Source: Ricinus communis
Lineage: Eukaryota; Streptophyta; Magnoliopsida; Malpighiales; Euphorbiaceae
Length of the DNA: 64,000 bases
Direction: 5' to 3'
NCBI RefSeq assembly: GCF_019578655.1
Contig: NC_063257.1
Span: 6,324,001-6,388,000 of the forward strand
The notes beneath the pieces were generated by a model, which was given only the letters and a program-made list of their open reading frames with translations, made no database searches and was not told the origin of the DNA. Position numbers and translations under genes: made by a program. Below, piece after piece: positions 22,907 to 34,912 of this stretch; position 1 is the first letter of the stretch, and every line of letters begins with the position of its first letter.

Positions 22907-23830
22907 ATGCAAGTCTCGAAACAATGTTGGGCAGCATCTCCTGGTCTGAAAACCCTAATACACCCTCGAGACCCAACTCATCACCCCTTGATTATCCATT
23001 CTTGTAAGCGGCCTTCACCACCCTCACCGATGCTCTTATCGCCATCACTCTCAACTACATCTTCTTCATCTTTGTTTCAATCAGTAGCTGATTCCTCACC
23101 ATACTCCTCTTGGTCATCCATGTTGGACGACTTGATTGGGACAGAGAGTGGTGTTTGCCTGAACTCGGGTATAGAAGAAAGAGCAACAATAATGTGGAAA
23201 CATGAGGCTGGTTATCATCCTAATCATGGCAAGCGAGATCAGCAGCAATGTGAAAAGCGAAAGAGGTATCCACCAACAATTCCTTTGTTAGCAAGAACAG
23301 GCAATTTGCCTAGTCATACGCCTTGGATTTTAACTAGGCATTATTTTAATGGTAGATTGATCCTTAGAGAAGAAAGATTAGAGCACCATGAATACTTCGA
23401 ATCATATAGAGAAAATGGTCGTCTCATCTTGAAGCTTATACGTATACCCTTCGATGATATTGCGTATGACGATGAAGAAGAGGAGCTAGAGCTACAAGAG
23501 CTCGAGCTTATACAAGAAGAAAAAACCCAAGAGAGCACAGAGGAAGAAGAAGAAGAAGAAGAAGATGAAATAGACGTATATACAGAATTAGTGCACGAAA
23601 ATTTAATGGCAACATCGGCTTCTTCTATCCCGAAATCATATCTGAAAAATGGAAGTGAAATTCATGGAGATGTATGCAAGTGTTTCAGCACGTATGCAGG
23701 TAAAATGGTATCAGAATCTTATCTACCTTGCAATGCCAATGCTCAAAGAAAATGTGAGGGGTACATGGATCAATCAAGTTCTGCAACTAGTTTGACATTG
23801 ACTATACGTCCAATGACTACTGTAGTGTAG
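22907..23830 (+). CDS. FANTASTIC FOUR (FAF) family protein, copy 2
   Basis: From ATG 22907 (MQVSKQCWAASPG) the protein has 307 residues. The same frame has an earlier ATG at 22808 that would add 33 residues. The later start is favoured because the extra part looks like leader sequence and may be partly intronic. Counting from 22907, the FAF domain covers about 121-184: YPPTIPLLARTGNLPSHTPW, then LTRHYFNGRLILREERLEHH and NGRLILKLIRIPFDD. Relative to copy 1, the YYTSDGRL turn is shortened to HYFNGRL. A Glu-rich stretch follows, and the C-terminus is LTLTIRPMTTVV. The Ser/Pro-rich N-terminus differs from copy 1, so the two are old paralogues. Role in meristem control is inferred from the family. 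Confidence 0.9.
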   Translation: MQVSKQCWAASPGLKTLIHPRDPTHHPLIIHSCKRPSPPSPMLLSPSLSTTSSSSLFQSVADSSPYSSWSSMLDDLIGTESGVCLNSGIEERATIMWKHEAGYHPNHGKRDQQQCEKRKRYPPTIPLLARTGNLPSHTPWILTRHYFNGRLILREERLEHHEYFESYRENGRLILKLIRIPFDDIAYDDEEEELELQELELIQEEKTQESTEEEEEEEEDEIDVYTELVHENLMATSASSIPKSYLKNGSEIHGDVCKCFSTYAGKMVSESYLPCNANAQRKCEGYMDQSSSATSLTLTIRPMTTVV

Positions 23831-25602
23831 CTAGATCGATCGATCGATTAGTTAGTATGATTATTGTCAGTAGCTAGTAATCAATAACTAGCTAAATTCT
23901 TGTCAAGTTATTGTAAAAGAGGAAGTATTTGCTGTTATGAAATTTCTTAGCAAATTAAGATGGAGCAGCCAAACATGTAAATTTAGGTCGCCTTTTGTAT
24001 TAGTACATTTCTTTGCTTCACAATAATTAATAAATCCAGCTTTGTAGCATATAAGCAATTGGTTTGGCAATGCTAAAAGAGTTTTGCCTATTCAAATAGG
24101 ATTTCACCAATGAATGAAAACAGAGATAATTCAAGTGGTGAGATGATCTATAGAAAAATTAATTATTTAATTACTTATTACAGAGTTATTCATATAATAT
24201 AGCAATCTTCCAAAGAGCACACGTTCAATAGTAATAGATGTTATCTTAATTTACTCAAAAAAACAAAAAACTAAGTACCACATTTGTTATGATTTTAATA
24301 TACAAATTATGCATCCCACACTAAAAATGCATGGGATTTCATTTTAATATACCTAGCTTTTGAAGTGTAATTTTCCTAAAGGTTATAATAATTGATATCA
24401 AGACCACAAACTATAATTAATAAGGAAATAGAAATTGTGATATCTCAATTTTTACTAGTCCAATATGCCATAAAATAAGACAATTTTTATCCTCTTCTTC
24501 TTAAGTAACTTCTTAAAAAAAAATTCTTTTAAAAATCCTACAAAAATATAGAATGATTATAAAAATATCCGCAAAATTGCTCACAATAAAAATACCTAAA
24601 AATAAAATTTTATTTACAAAAATATTTAAAACGGGATTTTATTTATAAAAATATTTGATTTGGTTTTTCAAATAAAAATGTATATGTTGGATTTATTTTG
24701 AAGAAAATGTATATATGTTTAGTATATTTTTGACAGATAATGAATCTAAAACATAATAATTTTTGTAAATATTATTACATTTATTTAATCTTGTAATATT
24801 AATGATGAATAAATAAATCTAAAAGGTATTTTTCTGATCTAAAAATTTGGAGATATCTTGAAAATATCATATATGAAAAATGAGATAAATTGCTACAAGA
24901 TAAAAGAAGTATATATTTAGTATATTTTGAAGAAAAAAAGTATATATTTGATATATATTAAATATACATTAGATTTTTTAATCTTTTTAAAATGAAATAA
25001 AATGCAAACTTAAAAAAAATTAAATAACAAAAAGTATACGTTTGTCAAATAATATTATGGTTTAAGTATCTAAAACTTTTTAAAACGAAATAAAATTTAA
25101 TTCAAATATTTAGCAACAAATAATATATATTAACTAAAATATGATACATGTTAAGTATCTATAAAGTATCTGAAATTAATTTTAAAAAATAAAAAAAATA
25201 AAAAAAAGTAAAGAATAAATACTTTTAAAAATAATATAAATAATTTTGGAAAAATAAAAAAATAGAGATATGTTTATAATTATTTAAAGAAAAGATAAAT
25301 AGTAAAATTTCCTTTAAAAAAACCTGCTCATGGCTAATGATGAGATCATAGTTTCTGCATTCTAATAAACCGATCTTCTTTCTTTTTCTTCTTCTTTATT
25401 GGGCTGAATAAAGCATGGAAATATGATATGATATCCCACGCAAAAGCAAAATCTTGACCCTTTGCATTGACCAGAACCCAAAACTCCAAAACTACATAAA
25501 TGTGGAGATATATTTTTAGGTGCAGTCAACGGTATGTCTTTTGGGTCCGGTCAATAGAAAATAATTTTTCATCTTCCTATACATAAAACATCATATTTAT
25601 AT
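23831..25602. other. Intergenic region after FAF copy 2
   Basis: Begins with the 3' UTR of FAF copy 2 (a short GATC repeat right after the stop). From 24.5 to 25.3 kb it is very A+T rich, with many degenerate AAAATAAAATTTTATTTA-like repeats. No gene seen. Confidence 0.5.
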
Positions 25603-26489
25603 GGGAGAAGGTGCCTTTTTGCCCTTGAAGTTTATAGCCAGGAGTACATCTGTCCTTGAACTATTTTTTAGTGCAGATAAGTCATCAAAGTTTCAAAACA
25701 TATGATACAAACCCTTCAGATAGCAGAAAAATTAGATGACGTTAAATGTTGAGTCCGATACTCTAACTTGTTTTGATTTTAAATTACTCAACTCAATCTC
25801 TTGCAAAATAAATTAAGAGAGAAAAAATTGAAAGATGCAAATTACGATGAGTTTTGATGGGAGGGTAGGATATTTTTCTTCAGTTGTTTTCCTGTTGTAC
25901 CAATAGAAAGAAAATCCAAATTTTTAATTTTGAAGATGATTCTAGGAAGGAATAGAAAGAGATAAAAGGCTATCTCTTTGAAAAAGAAAAAATAAAATGG
26001 CTTTTTCTTTTCTAATTATTGACACGTTTCAAATAACTATATTTAATTTTACCGAAAAAAAAGAAGCATATCAGTATTTTTGATATTATTAAATTAATAT
26101 GATTTGAGAGAATAGAGGAGAGGAAAAAATTGATAGTTTGGCTTTTAGGAGAGGGTTTGAATTGCTGTTAGATGGATGGAGAGCTTTATTTTTTCTACAT
26201 TATATTTTGCATGAAAAATAAGAGAGATTGAAATTATAGAGTTATTTTGGATAGTTTCATTTTTATTATATTATATTTCACTTTTGTTTTATTCGCATTA
26301 TAACAAAAGACTGAGTTGATTCATCTGAAATCGAAATAAATTAACGAAAATACTGTTTATTTTTTCTGTTAAATGAGAGTTTAGTTTACTGATTTTAGAA
26401 ATTTCAGTGGCTTATTTGAGCCAATAAATAATTTAAGGGCAAATATTATTCCAGCTGTGAACAATTAGGGCAAAAATATGCCGATTCCC
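25603..26489. mobile_element. Non-autonomous MULE-type transposon, 887 bp
   Basis: The element starts GGGAGAAGGTGCC and ends GATTCCC. A perfect 9-bp target duplication TATTTATAT lies at 25594-25602 and 26490-26498. The ends form diverged inverted repeats of about 100 bp, sharing TTTTTGCCCT near the tip and AAGTCATCAAAGTTTC against AAGCCACTGAAATTTC further in. No transposase frame is present. A 9-bp duplication and GGG ends fit the Mutator-like group. Confidence 0.8.
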
Positions 26490-26498
26490 TATTTATAT

Positions 26499-27180
26499 TA
26501 ATTACTTGTGTCTTTAATTAACTTAAGATATCTCCAACAGCAGTTTATTTTTTTCAAATATAATAATTATATGTTAATATAATTGATATACTATATCAGT
26601 GGTTTTATTAACTAATATTCTTAATCTTTTTCTACTAACAAAAATCTTAAATAATATCAAATATTAAAATTATTAATATTCATAGAATAAAATGAAATAA
26701 AATAAATAACAGAAATATAAAAGATTTTATTGAGGTTAAACAAAAATAAAGAGCATTTTAGTTAATATTTAATTATAAAGGGTAGGAAATTACTAGGAGA
26801 CTGTGGCAGGTGCTCTGGACTTTGGCCAAGTCTATTTCAGATGTCTTTAATTTTTGTAATAAATACAAAAATAAAATTAAAATCTATTGTCTCCGGCAGC
26901 TGTGCAAGCAGGTGTTCAAGCGTATGCGTAGGTAACACCTCATTGCCAAAGTTTACTGGTGTTTCAGAAATAAACCTTAATTAATTGGAAATTTACACGT
27001 AAATGGGTGGATATTTACAGGTAGCACGTCAACATTTTATTATTATTATTTTATTTTATTTTGAAGAATGAAGTCAAGCAGACGCAGCAGTGAAAGCTTG
27101 AAAACTAAAAAATTATGAACAAATTATATATATCGTTAAAAAGTGCTTATAGTTGTAGTACACAGAACAGTATATACACG
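26499..27180. other. Intergenic region upstream of the F-box/kelch gene
   Basis: A+T-rich with no gene. It probably contains the promoter of the downstream gene; no clear element could be singled out. Confidence 0.45.
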
Positions 27181-27315
27181 CACAGGAAACAAAGGGGAAA
27201 AGAAAAGGAAAATTCCTTGAATCTATAGGTACAGATTAATGCTTTAATTTGTCCTGGTTCTTACTTACACTTCTTCTGGTTCTCTTGGCTTGACTCTCTC
27301 GGCTTTTACCTAAAG

Positions 27316-28094
27316 GTGAGAATTCCTTGACGAGATTATGTTTTTCTTTTAATTGCAAATTTGAAGAGTCATTTTACCTAAATGTTAAAGCTTTTATTGA
27401 AATTTTTGCTTGATTAGCTGAATACTTTTATTCTTCTTTTTTTGTTTCTTTCATCTTGATGTGCGTTTATTGCTTGTTTGGATTCGGAACGAACAGTAGG
27501 AAACGATTGAATTGATAGGATTTTTGTTTGTTTTTTCTTCTTTTAAAGAGTATTTGGTGTTTTGGATTGTTTATTGATCCGATAAAGATTTTTTTCCTTG
27601 TTTCTGTGAGGATTAAGAACCAGTACTGGGGTGAGTGGTAAATTGTTTTTGATGCCTATTTGTCTTTTTAATAGAATGAGTTAATTCCGTGAGCACTGAA
27701 TTTTCTATTTCTCTTAAATTTGATGAAAAGATTCAACTTTTTATGAACATAGAAATCTTCTGATATCTGAATGCATTACATGGAATGATTGGGAAGTCTA
27801 TGAAATGTGAAACATTTGGGAGAGAGAGAAGGTGGGGTTGAAAGTTATTTATATGGCCCTTGAATTTTCTCTCTCCTTTGCCTTCAGTTCATGGTACTTG
27901 TCTACTCAAATGCTGAGTGTCAAGATGTGATAATTCAGAACTTTTAAGAGAAAGCGAAATATCTGTCACAGTTTTGGTGACTATTCCTTACGTGCTTCTG
28001 TTCACTCCTTGAAAATCGTCTTGCTTATTTTCCTTTCGATTTAGCTGAAATTGCTGTCACTGATTTTTTTTTTTTTTTTCTTTTTCTGATTCAG
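27316..28094 (+). other. Probable 5'-UTR intron of the F-box/kelch gene
   Basis: A donor (TAAAG before GTGAGAATTC) and an acceptor (TTTTTCTGATTCAG) enclose a T-rich interval just before the start codon. The Arabidopsis homologue is also known as a one-exon coding gene; the leader intron here is inferred from the signals only. Confidence 0.45.
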
Positions 28095-28139
28095 CATTCT
28101 CCAAGTTCATAGTTGGAATTGCTAACTGGGAGTTTCATA

Positions 28140-29555
28140 ATGGGAGCTATTTTCAGTTTAACTAGTACCAAGTGTAGAACAAACCAATTTAATGAGGTGT
28201 CTCTCAATGGCGGCTGCAAGAGGCAAAAGACAACTTCGAGCTTTTGTGATGACAGACCGAGACTGATTCCAAGCCTTCCTGATGAGTTGTCAATCCAGAT
28301 TCTTGCAAAAATTCCCAGAAGTTACTACTTCAATCTGAGGCTGGTGTCACGAAAGTGGAAGGAAACTATTATGAGCAATGAACTGTTTAAATTAAGAAAA
28401 GAACTTGGATTGACAGAAGAGTGGCTATATGTATTGACAAAAGTTGAAGATGAACTTTCATGGCATGCTTTGGAACCTTTGTCAAGAACATGGCAGAGGT
28501 TGCCTCAGATGCCCAATGTTTATGCAGAAGAATCTAGGAACAGTTCCTCTGGGCTTTGGTTGTGGAACGTGGTGGGACAGCGCATTAGAATTGCTGAAAC
28601 AATAAGGACTTGGCTTGGGCAAAAGCAGGCATTGAATCAAATGCCCTTTTGCGGTTGTGCAATTGGTGCTGTTGATGGATGCCTCTATGTGCTTGGTGGC
28701 TTTTTTAAAGCTTCAACCATTAGTTGCGTCTGGCGATATGACCCAATCCTAAATAGATGGAGTGAGGTCACTCCCATGTCTACAGGGAGGGCTTATTGCA
28801 AGACAAGCATTTTGAACGACAAGCTATATGTTGTTGGAGGTGTTAGTCAGTTAGGAGGGGGACTGATTCCTCTTCAGTCTGCTGAAGTTTTTGACCCTTG
28901 CACAGATAAATGGTCTGAAGTTCCAAGTATGCCGTTCTCAAAATCTCATGCCTTTTGGCCAGACATGCTGAAGCCTATTGCCACTGGGATGACTTCATAC
29001 AGGGGAAGATTATGTGTGCCTCAAAGTTTATACTCGTGGCCCTTCTTTGTTGATGCTGGGGGGGAAATATATGATCCTGAAACCAATTCATGGGCTGAAA
29101 TGCCAGCTGGCATGGGAGAAGGTTGGCCTGCACGCCAGGCAGGTACAAAGTTGAGTGTTGTGGTAGATGGTGAATTATATTCATTAGATCCCTCTAGTTC
29201 TCAAGATAGTGGTAAGATTAAGGTGTATGATCAAAAAGAAGATGCCTGGAAAGTTGTTATAGGAAAAGTTCCTATTTATGATTCTGGAGATTCAGATTCT
29301 CCTCATCTTCTTGCTGGTTTTCATGGAAAGATTCATGTTGTCACAAGAGATGCCAATCATAGACTTGTAGTCATGCAGGCTGGTCTTCGTGATAATTTGA
29401 ATTCCTTAGCACTGAGCTCAACTTCTCATTTTGATGGCTCCTTGCATGAGCATTCTGCCTCATTGGCTGAATCAGAAACAGTTGTCTGGAAGGTCGTTGC
29501 CAGTAAGAATATTGAATCTGCCGAACTTGTCAGTTGCCAAGTTCTTGATATATAG
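28140..29555 (+). CDS. F-box/kelch-repeat protein, At1g22040 type
   Basis: Substrate adaptor of an SCF (SKP1-cullin-F-box) ubiquitin ligase; the substrate is unknown. The single exon gives 471 residues. The start MGAIFSLTS is chosen because the frame upstream lacks an ATG and because the homologue begins MGSVMSL; the Gly-2 could be myristoylated. The F-box covers about 41-82 (RLIPSLPDELSIQILAKIPR, then LRLVSRKWK). Kelch blocks follow: GAVDGCLYVLGG, VWRYDPILNRWSEVTPM, LNDKLYVVGG, SAEVFDPCTDKWSEVPSMPF and GEIYDPETNSWAEMP. The family-specific blocks GMGEGWPARQAGTKLSVVVD and KIKVYDQKEDAWKVV and the end VSCQVLDI agree closely with At1g22040. It lies upstream of a MUB gene, as in Arabidopsis. Confidence 0.95.
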   Translation: MGAIFSLTSTKCRTNQFNEVSLNGGCKRQKTTSSFCDDRPRLIPSLPDELSIQILAKIPRSYYFNLRLVSRKWKETIMSNELFKLRKELGLTEEWLYVLTKVEDELSWHALEPLSRTWQRLPQMPNVYAEESRNSSSGLWLWNVVGQRIRIAETIRTWLGQKQALNQMPFCGCAIGAVDGCLYVLGGFFKASTISCVWRYDPILNRWSEVTPMSTGRAYCKTSILNDKLYVVGGVSQLGGGLIPLQSAEVFDPCTDKWSEVPSMPFSKSHAFWPDMLKPIATGMTSYRGRLCVPQSLYSWPFFVDAGGEIYDPETNSWAEMPAGMGEGWPARQAGTKLSVVVDGELYSLDPSSSQDSGKIKVYDQKEDAWKVVIGKVPIYDSGDSDSPHLLAGFHGKIHVVTRDANHRLVVMQAGLRDNLNSLALSSTSHFDGSLHEHSASLAESETVVWKVVASKNIESAELVSCQVLDI

Positions 29556-31110
29556 CATTATGTTGATTGGCATGCTTTATTATTTATTCAGAGAATTGCT
29601 ATCTTACAACTTATAAGAGCGATAACATGGTGGTCAGACTCACTATGTGATGTTCAGAAATGTCATCATAACTTTCATAGTCTGTTTAGACCCCCTAATA
29701 AGGCAGCCACCTAGATTTACCTAATTAGAGGTAGAAGATCAAGAATATCATCAGCAAGTTCATCAAGTTTCCTTTATTCTTTGTTTGGCCTTCTTGGCAT
29801 CATTGGATAGAGTTTCTCATTGTAAATTGTGTGTGCTGCTGATTTTCAGATCTGGTGAGTTGGAATGTTGTGCAGTTTAAAGATGAAATTGCGGGCATGT
29901 TATTATCCTAATCAGGATAGAGTAAAATGTTTTTTTTTTTAAACTAGAAAGTTATTGTATCAGTCATATAATTGTATGTGAAGGTGCTGTGTAACAAGAA
30001 TTTATGATAGATCTCTACCAGATCCAAATTATCAAATAAGGGAGACATCTTCTTCTTGATTTGTTGCACAATTTGAGAATCTTCTTTATCCTGTTATTTC
30101 TGTAGCTTCTGCTATGCTGCGCCATTACAGGTCTGCATCATTTTGATATCATAACCTATAAGCAAGCAGTTTCTAATTGCTTGATAAAACTAGGCATCAT
30201 TTATTTATCATGCAATCTAAATGAGATTTTTAAAACTCTCTATTTTCCATATTTATCATAGGGTACTAGATATTTGGCCACATGTGTTAATGCGAATAGG
30301 GCGCTATTCTGATTTTACTCTTATGGCAAGTGCATATTCTGGCTGTCCATGTGTAAAACATGCTTTGAGAAAAGGCTGATTTTGTTCCTTTTTTTTGCTG
30401 TCTCTGGTAAGAATTGTATGAACGGTATCCTGGATATATACTTGTGTTGCACATGGTAGTATGCGTTTACTTTTAAATTTGGCCAGGGTGGATGCATATT
30501 TTCACTATCTGTGAAAGAGACAAGCTTTTCAGAATAAATATATTTTCTTTTTGTTTTATTCAATAATTAGTGCACAAACAGTGTACCAGATGTTTTAGTC
30601 ATGTTACATATGAACATGTTTTTCGCATTTTGTGCATGAAACATGCTTCAAAATAACTTCAACTTTATCATTTGATTTTGTTTGGTAAGAGCTGCAGACA
30701 GTAAATTTTCATCAACTTGTTGAGTTATAGTTGTGTTATGTGAAAATTGCTTAGTTTACAGAATTGTTCGAGGCTCTGCAGCAATGGATTTAATATTTAG
30801 AATATCTAACTGCTTAACGTGGATATCACTTGCCCAATATGGGAAAAATTTACCTCATTTTTTCACTTCTTAACAGGGCATGGAAAAATCACTAATGCAG
30901 ACGAGACGAATGGATAATTGAATAAAGAAAAGAATCAACATGTAAACCAAAGATCATAATCGAAAATCCCTCAATTCTATAATTGGCTTTTCAGGGAAAG
31001 TCATCCTGTTGAAAAGCCACTAGTAATCTCTCTGTAATTACAGAATTTGTTATCAGTTGTCCTGAAATCCCGATACTTCCCTATTCTGTTCAGTAATTAT
31101 CTCAGTTTTT
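29556..31110. other. 3' region of the F-box/kelch gene and gap
   Basis: No coding region is visible. The first few hundred bases look like 3' UTR. A T-run lies near 29930. The remainder is ordinary intergenic DNA. Confidence 0.45.
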
Positions 31111-31112
31111 TC

Positions 31113-31690
31113 AGATCATCTAACCACTAATCACTTAATGGTAGCCCATCGTCTTCTTAGATATCTGAAACATGCTCCTGATCAAGGAGATTTTTTTTAA
31201 TTTTTTTTTTTATCTGTTTCCTCCTCTCTACATTTAAAGGAATTTAGTGATTCAGATTGGGCTTCATGCCCTGACACCAGGAAATGAATCACAGGCTATT
31301 GTGTTTTCCTTGGTAATTCACTTCTCTTGGAAGTCCGAAAAGAAGAAAACCATATCTCGTTCCTCTTCTGAAGTCACTTGTGAAATTCAATGGCGCAAAT
31401 ACTTGTTTCAAATTCCTCATCACGAACTGGCATTACTTTATTGCGACAATCAATCTGCTACATACTCAGCCCAGAATCCAGCTTTTGATGAATGTATAAA
31501 GCATATAGAAATTGATTGTGGTTATAGCTCGCCTCCAAGATTATTGCTGGTTTGGTTCATCTTCTCCCCGTGTCTTGTGCCAATCAGCTTGCTGATTGTT
31601 TGACGAGGTCCCTTGCAGCTCATACGTTTCATCTATCTAATTCCAAGCTGGGTTGTATGCTCCAGCTCGACGAGGCTAATACGAGTTTAT
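31113..31690 (+). pseudogene. Fragment of a Ty1/Copia retrotransposon (RNase H end of pol)
   Basis: Translated pieces in different frames match the end of plant Copia polyproteins: VAHRLLRYLKHAPDQG, then SDWASCPDTR-like sequence, SWKSEKKKTISRSSSEV, CEIQWRKYLFQIPHHELALL, YCDNQSATYSAQNPAF, KHIEIDC, and finally the NQLADCLTRSL block. The reading frame shifts several times and stops interrupt it. No long terminal repeats or other pol domains are seen nearby. It is a dead remnant. Confidence 0.85.
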
Positions 31691-34600
31691 TTATATTTTT
31701 AATTTATTTATAATGTGTTTTAATTAAAATTCATAGAAATTATTTATAAATTTAAAATTTAGTAAAATAGACAGAATTTCTAAATGAATCTATATTAGTA
31801 AGGTAATATATATTAAAATACTAAAATATTATTTTCAATTTTATAATTTTTATTTTACTTTTTTTTCTTAAAAGACATTTTATTTCTTTTTTTATATCTA
31901 TTTTTTTCTTTTAAATGAAATAAATTCTTTAATGAACTTTCATCAAACACATTGTTAGTATTTTATTTATGTTGCAACAAATTGCTTACTTGTTTCCTCT
32001 TGCTGATGTGGCAGTTTCCTCTTGCTGATGTGGCAATTTAGTTACTAAAACTGAGAGTATTCCTAGTGATGCTCTTTATTTTAAAAAGTATTTTTTATTT
32101 AATAAAGAGTATCTTTACTTATAAAGAATATAATTTTTTTCAATTTAATACTTTTTTTATTTTTATTTTATTTTATTCATCAAGTATTAATATTTTAAAT
32201 ATTATTTTTTTTAAAATAGAAAGTAAATTATTTTTAATAAAAAAAATTAAAAGATAATTGATATCAATTAATAAAATATATAAAAACTTATAATGTATTA
32301 ATTCGAATAAAGATAAAGAGTGAATTTAACTCTTTAAATGTATAGAGCTAAATCTACTATTTATTTTATATTTTAAAAATAAAAGGTGTATTGGAGTGTT
32401 ATTTTATTGAATAGCTTTTTATAATAAAGAGTAACTTATATAAAGAGTCCTTTGGTAAATCAGTTAGTTTTTCGCATTAATGAAAGCATAAGCTTCATTT
32501 GCCGTCTAAACATTTTGTTAGCGACAATACTTGCTTTCTGAGCATGAGCTTTGCATATTCTTCATATTTTTTATAGTCTCTAAGTAGTATACTCAAAGAG
32601 TTTGTCCAATTATTTCAAAGTCAGCCCTTTTACCTAGACTGAAAAGATCCCTCACTTGTTACATAGATTCTCTTTTGCAGGGAGGTTTCCTGGTTAATTA
32701 GGATTCGCTAGAGCGGAAGATGGTATTAGTTTGCGTCCTTCTTGGAATGATCAAGTTAATGCAAACATGCAGACCACTGCATAATATCAGCACAATATGC
32801 AGACGGGCAATCATAACTTTCAGAAATGGACAGCAACGAGATGGTTCTATAAGTAATCTAGTGGTAAATCTTGTGTGCTTCAACTGTTCATAATTTTACA
32901 TGAATCCTTTTTGTGTTGAAGATGAAGAACAAGGTATAGGTTCAGGAACAGTGTGGGAACGAAGCATCAGGTAAGCATTTAAATCTGGTTGGGACTGATA
33001 TACCAAGGTTGCATTGTAGTGTTCATCTTGTTCATCATGAATCTCGTGCTTGTTAGTTTATAAATTCTGCAAGGGCAATAACATACCGTTGTAGGTCTCA
33101 CCAATTGTTTTCTGTTCTTTTTTCAACCTCATTAATTCATATTCTTCTTGAGATTTAATTATCATTCATGGTGCAATTAAGAAGATTTGATTTTGGAAAA
33201 GGAACGAATTGGACTAACCCCATGGTACTTGGGCACTTCTTAGATTCTGATCCTTGATTATTTTCCACATATCTTAGTTATGCTCTTCAAGCATGATTGT
33301 ATTAAGATTATTCTGATTCTCTTTATACCAACGAGCTCTCTTTTTCCTTAATGGTGGGCTCTGATGGAGATTGCAACAGTAAGAAAGCCATCATTTTAAT
33401 GGTTTATATTTTGTTTCCAATTCATATTCCACCATATAAAAGTAGGAAATATGAAGAGGAATATAGTTATAGAATCAAAGCATTGGACAGAGGGGGACTG
33501 AACTACAATACAATCATTAAGGCGGTTTTAGGCTGAGGTAAAATATCATGCAACACAACTAAATTTGCCATATTTGAATTGGTAACGTCTCCATCAGAAT
33601 TCATAATTATCATTGTGGAAAAAGATTCTTTATGGTAATGGATGCTGGCAACTTGTTTGTACTCCATCTATGATAGATGGGTAGAAAAACAGTAAGACAT
33701 CTTAAAATGGATTTTGGAACCAACAGAAAGGAGAAAAAGAATCATAAAGCTGGCTCAACTAGTTTTGGAACTGAGGTCTAGTTTGGTTATGAACTGTCAT
33801 CTGAATGTCATGTAAATACATGATTGTTGTACTGAAAGTTCCTATTTGGATGATTTTGAGCTTCCTTTATTTGTGGTGCTTTGCTAGATGTTTAAAGGGG
33901 AACTTCTAATTTGCCTGTCATTGGTTGCAGGTAAACTGTTGATAAGGTTGCAAGCCATGTGTAATGTTAAGAAGAACAAGAGAAAGAAATAATGGTGGGG
34001 TTGTGCCCGGGTGACAGTGGCGAATTGATGTTGAAACCTGAAAACAGCCATTTTGGATTGTGAGCTTCCATTTATTGGAACTTCTTCAGTAATTATATAA
34101 GGATGTGAATTTTCAGCCACTTTCAAGCTGTGACATTCAACATCAGTTGCATGTTAACGAGCTGCATCCTTACCACTGAGCTAAACCTGCGAAGGCTAAG
34201 ACAGGTTCTTTCAAGCACTAGCAGAGGGTGAGGTTGTTCGATGGCTGGAGAAAATGGTCTTTGTGTACGTGTGTGTCTGGATCATAGTAAATGCCGGCAC
34301 TATATGCTAATTACATCTTAAGGGTTCTTCTTGTTTTCTTATTTTGTCTATTTGTTCTGTATGTTTGGTTCTAATTCAGATTCTGCTGGTGCAGACATTC
34401 TGTTTGCTGATCAGCTTAATCTAGCGAGTGACACATAAGTCAGGGCGAACCATTGTACAGGCCCTTCAGATTTCGTTATTCTGTGTTGTCATCATCAATG
34501 TCAATTATATGTTACCAGTTTGTCTTCAGAGTTACTGAGAATCAGTAAAAAAAATAAAATCAGTATCTATTTCTCTTCATCGGCTGTGGTCCTTGCTATC

Positions 34601-34878
34601 AAGTAAATCAGATACATTATTATGGTGAAGAGTAATTATGATGTTGGAAGTCTCAATCATACCATACTTCAATCTTTTTCTCAATGTTTTCTTTTCTTTT
34701 TTTGACTTCTACTCTTCTTTGTATTTCGCCTCTCCGTTTCTTCTTCCTTTGTTTTTATCCTTCTAACTTCTTTTCTCTGGTCCGCCACAACTTGTGATCA
34801 CTGTTTGATTTGCCTCCTAATGCAATAACAGTTGATATCCTCATTTTCCTTTAAGAATTTCCCAAATATCTCTTTTAA

Positions 34879-34912
<34 letters not shown>

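Noticed and set aside
31993..32036. 22-bp direct duplication taken as a possible CRISPR-like or satellite array
   Set aside because: Only two copies, no spacers; a simple local duplication in a nuclear plant genome.
34160..34200. tRNA-like sequence on the minus strand (TTTAGCTCAGTGGTAAGGAT)
   Set aside because: A good A box, but no B box, no acceptor stem and no foldable arms downstream; at most a tRNA-derived remnant.
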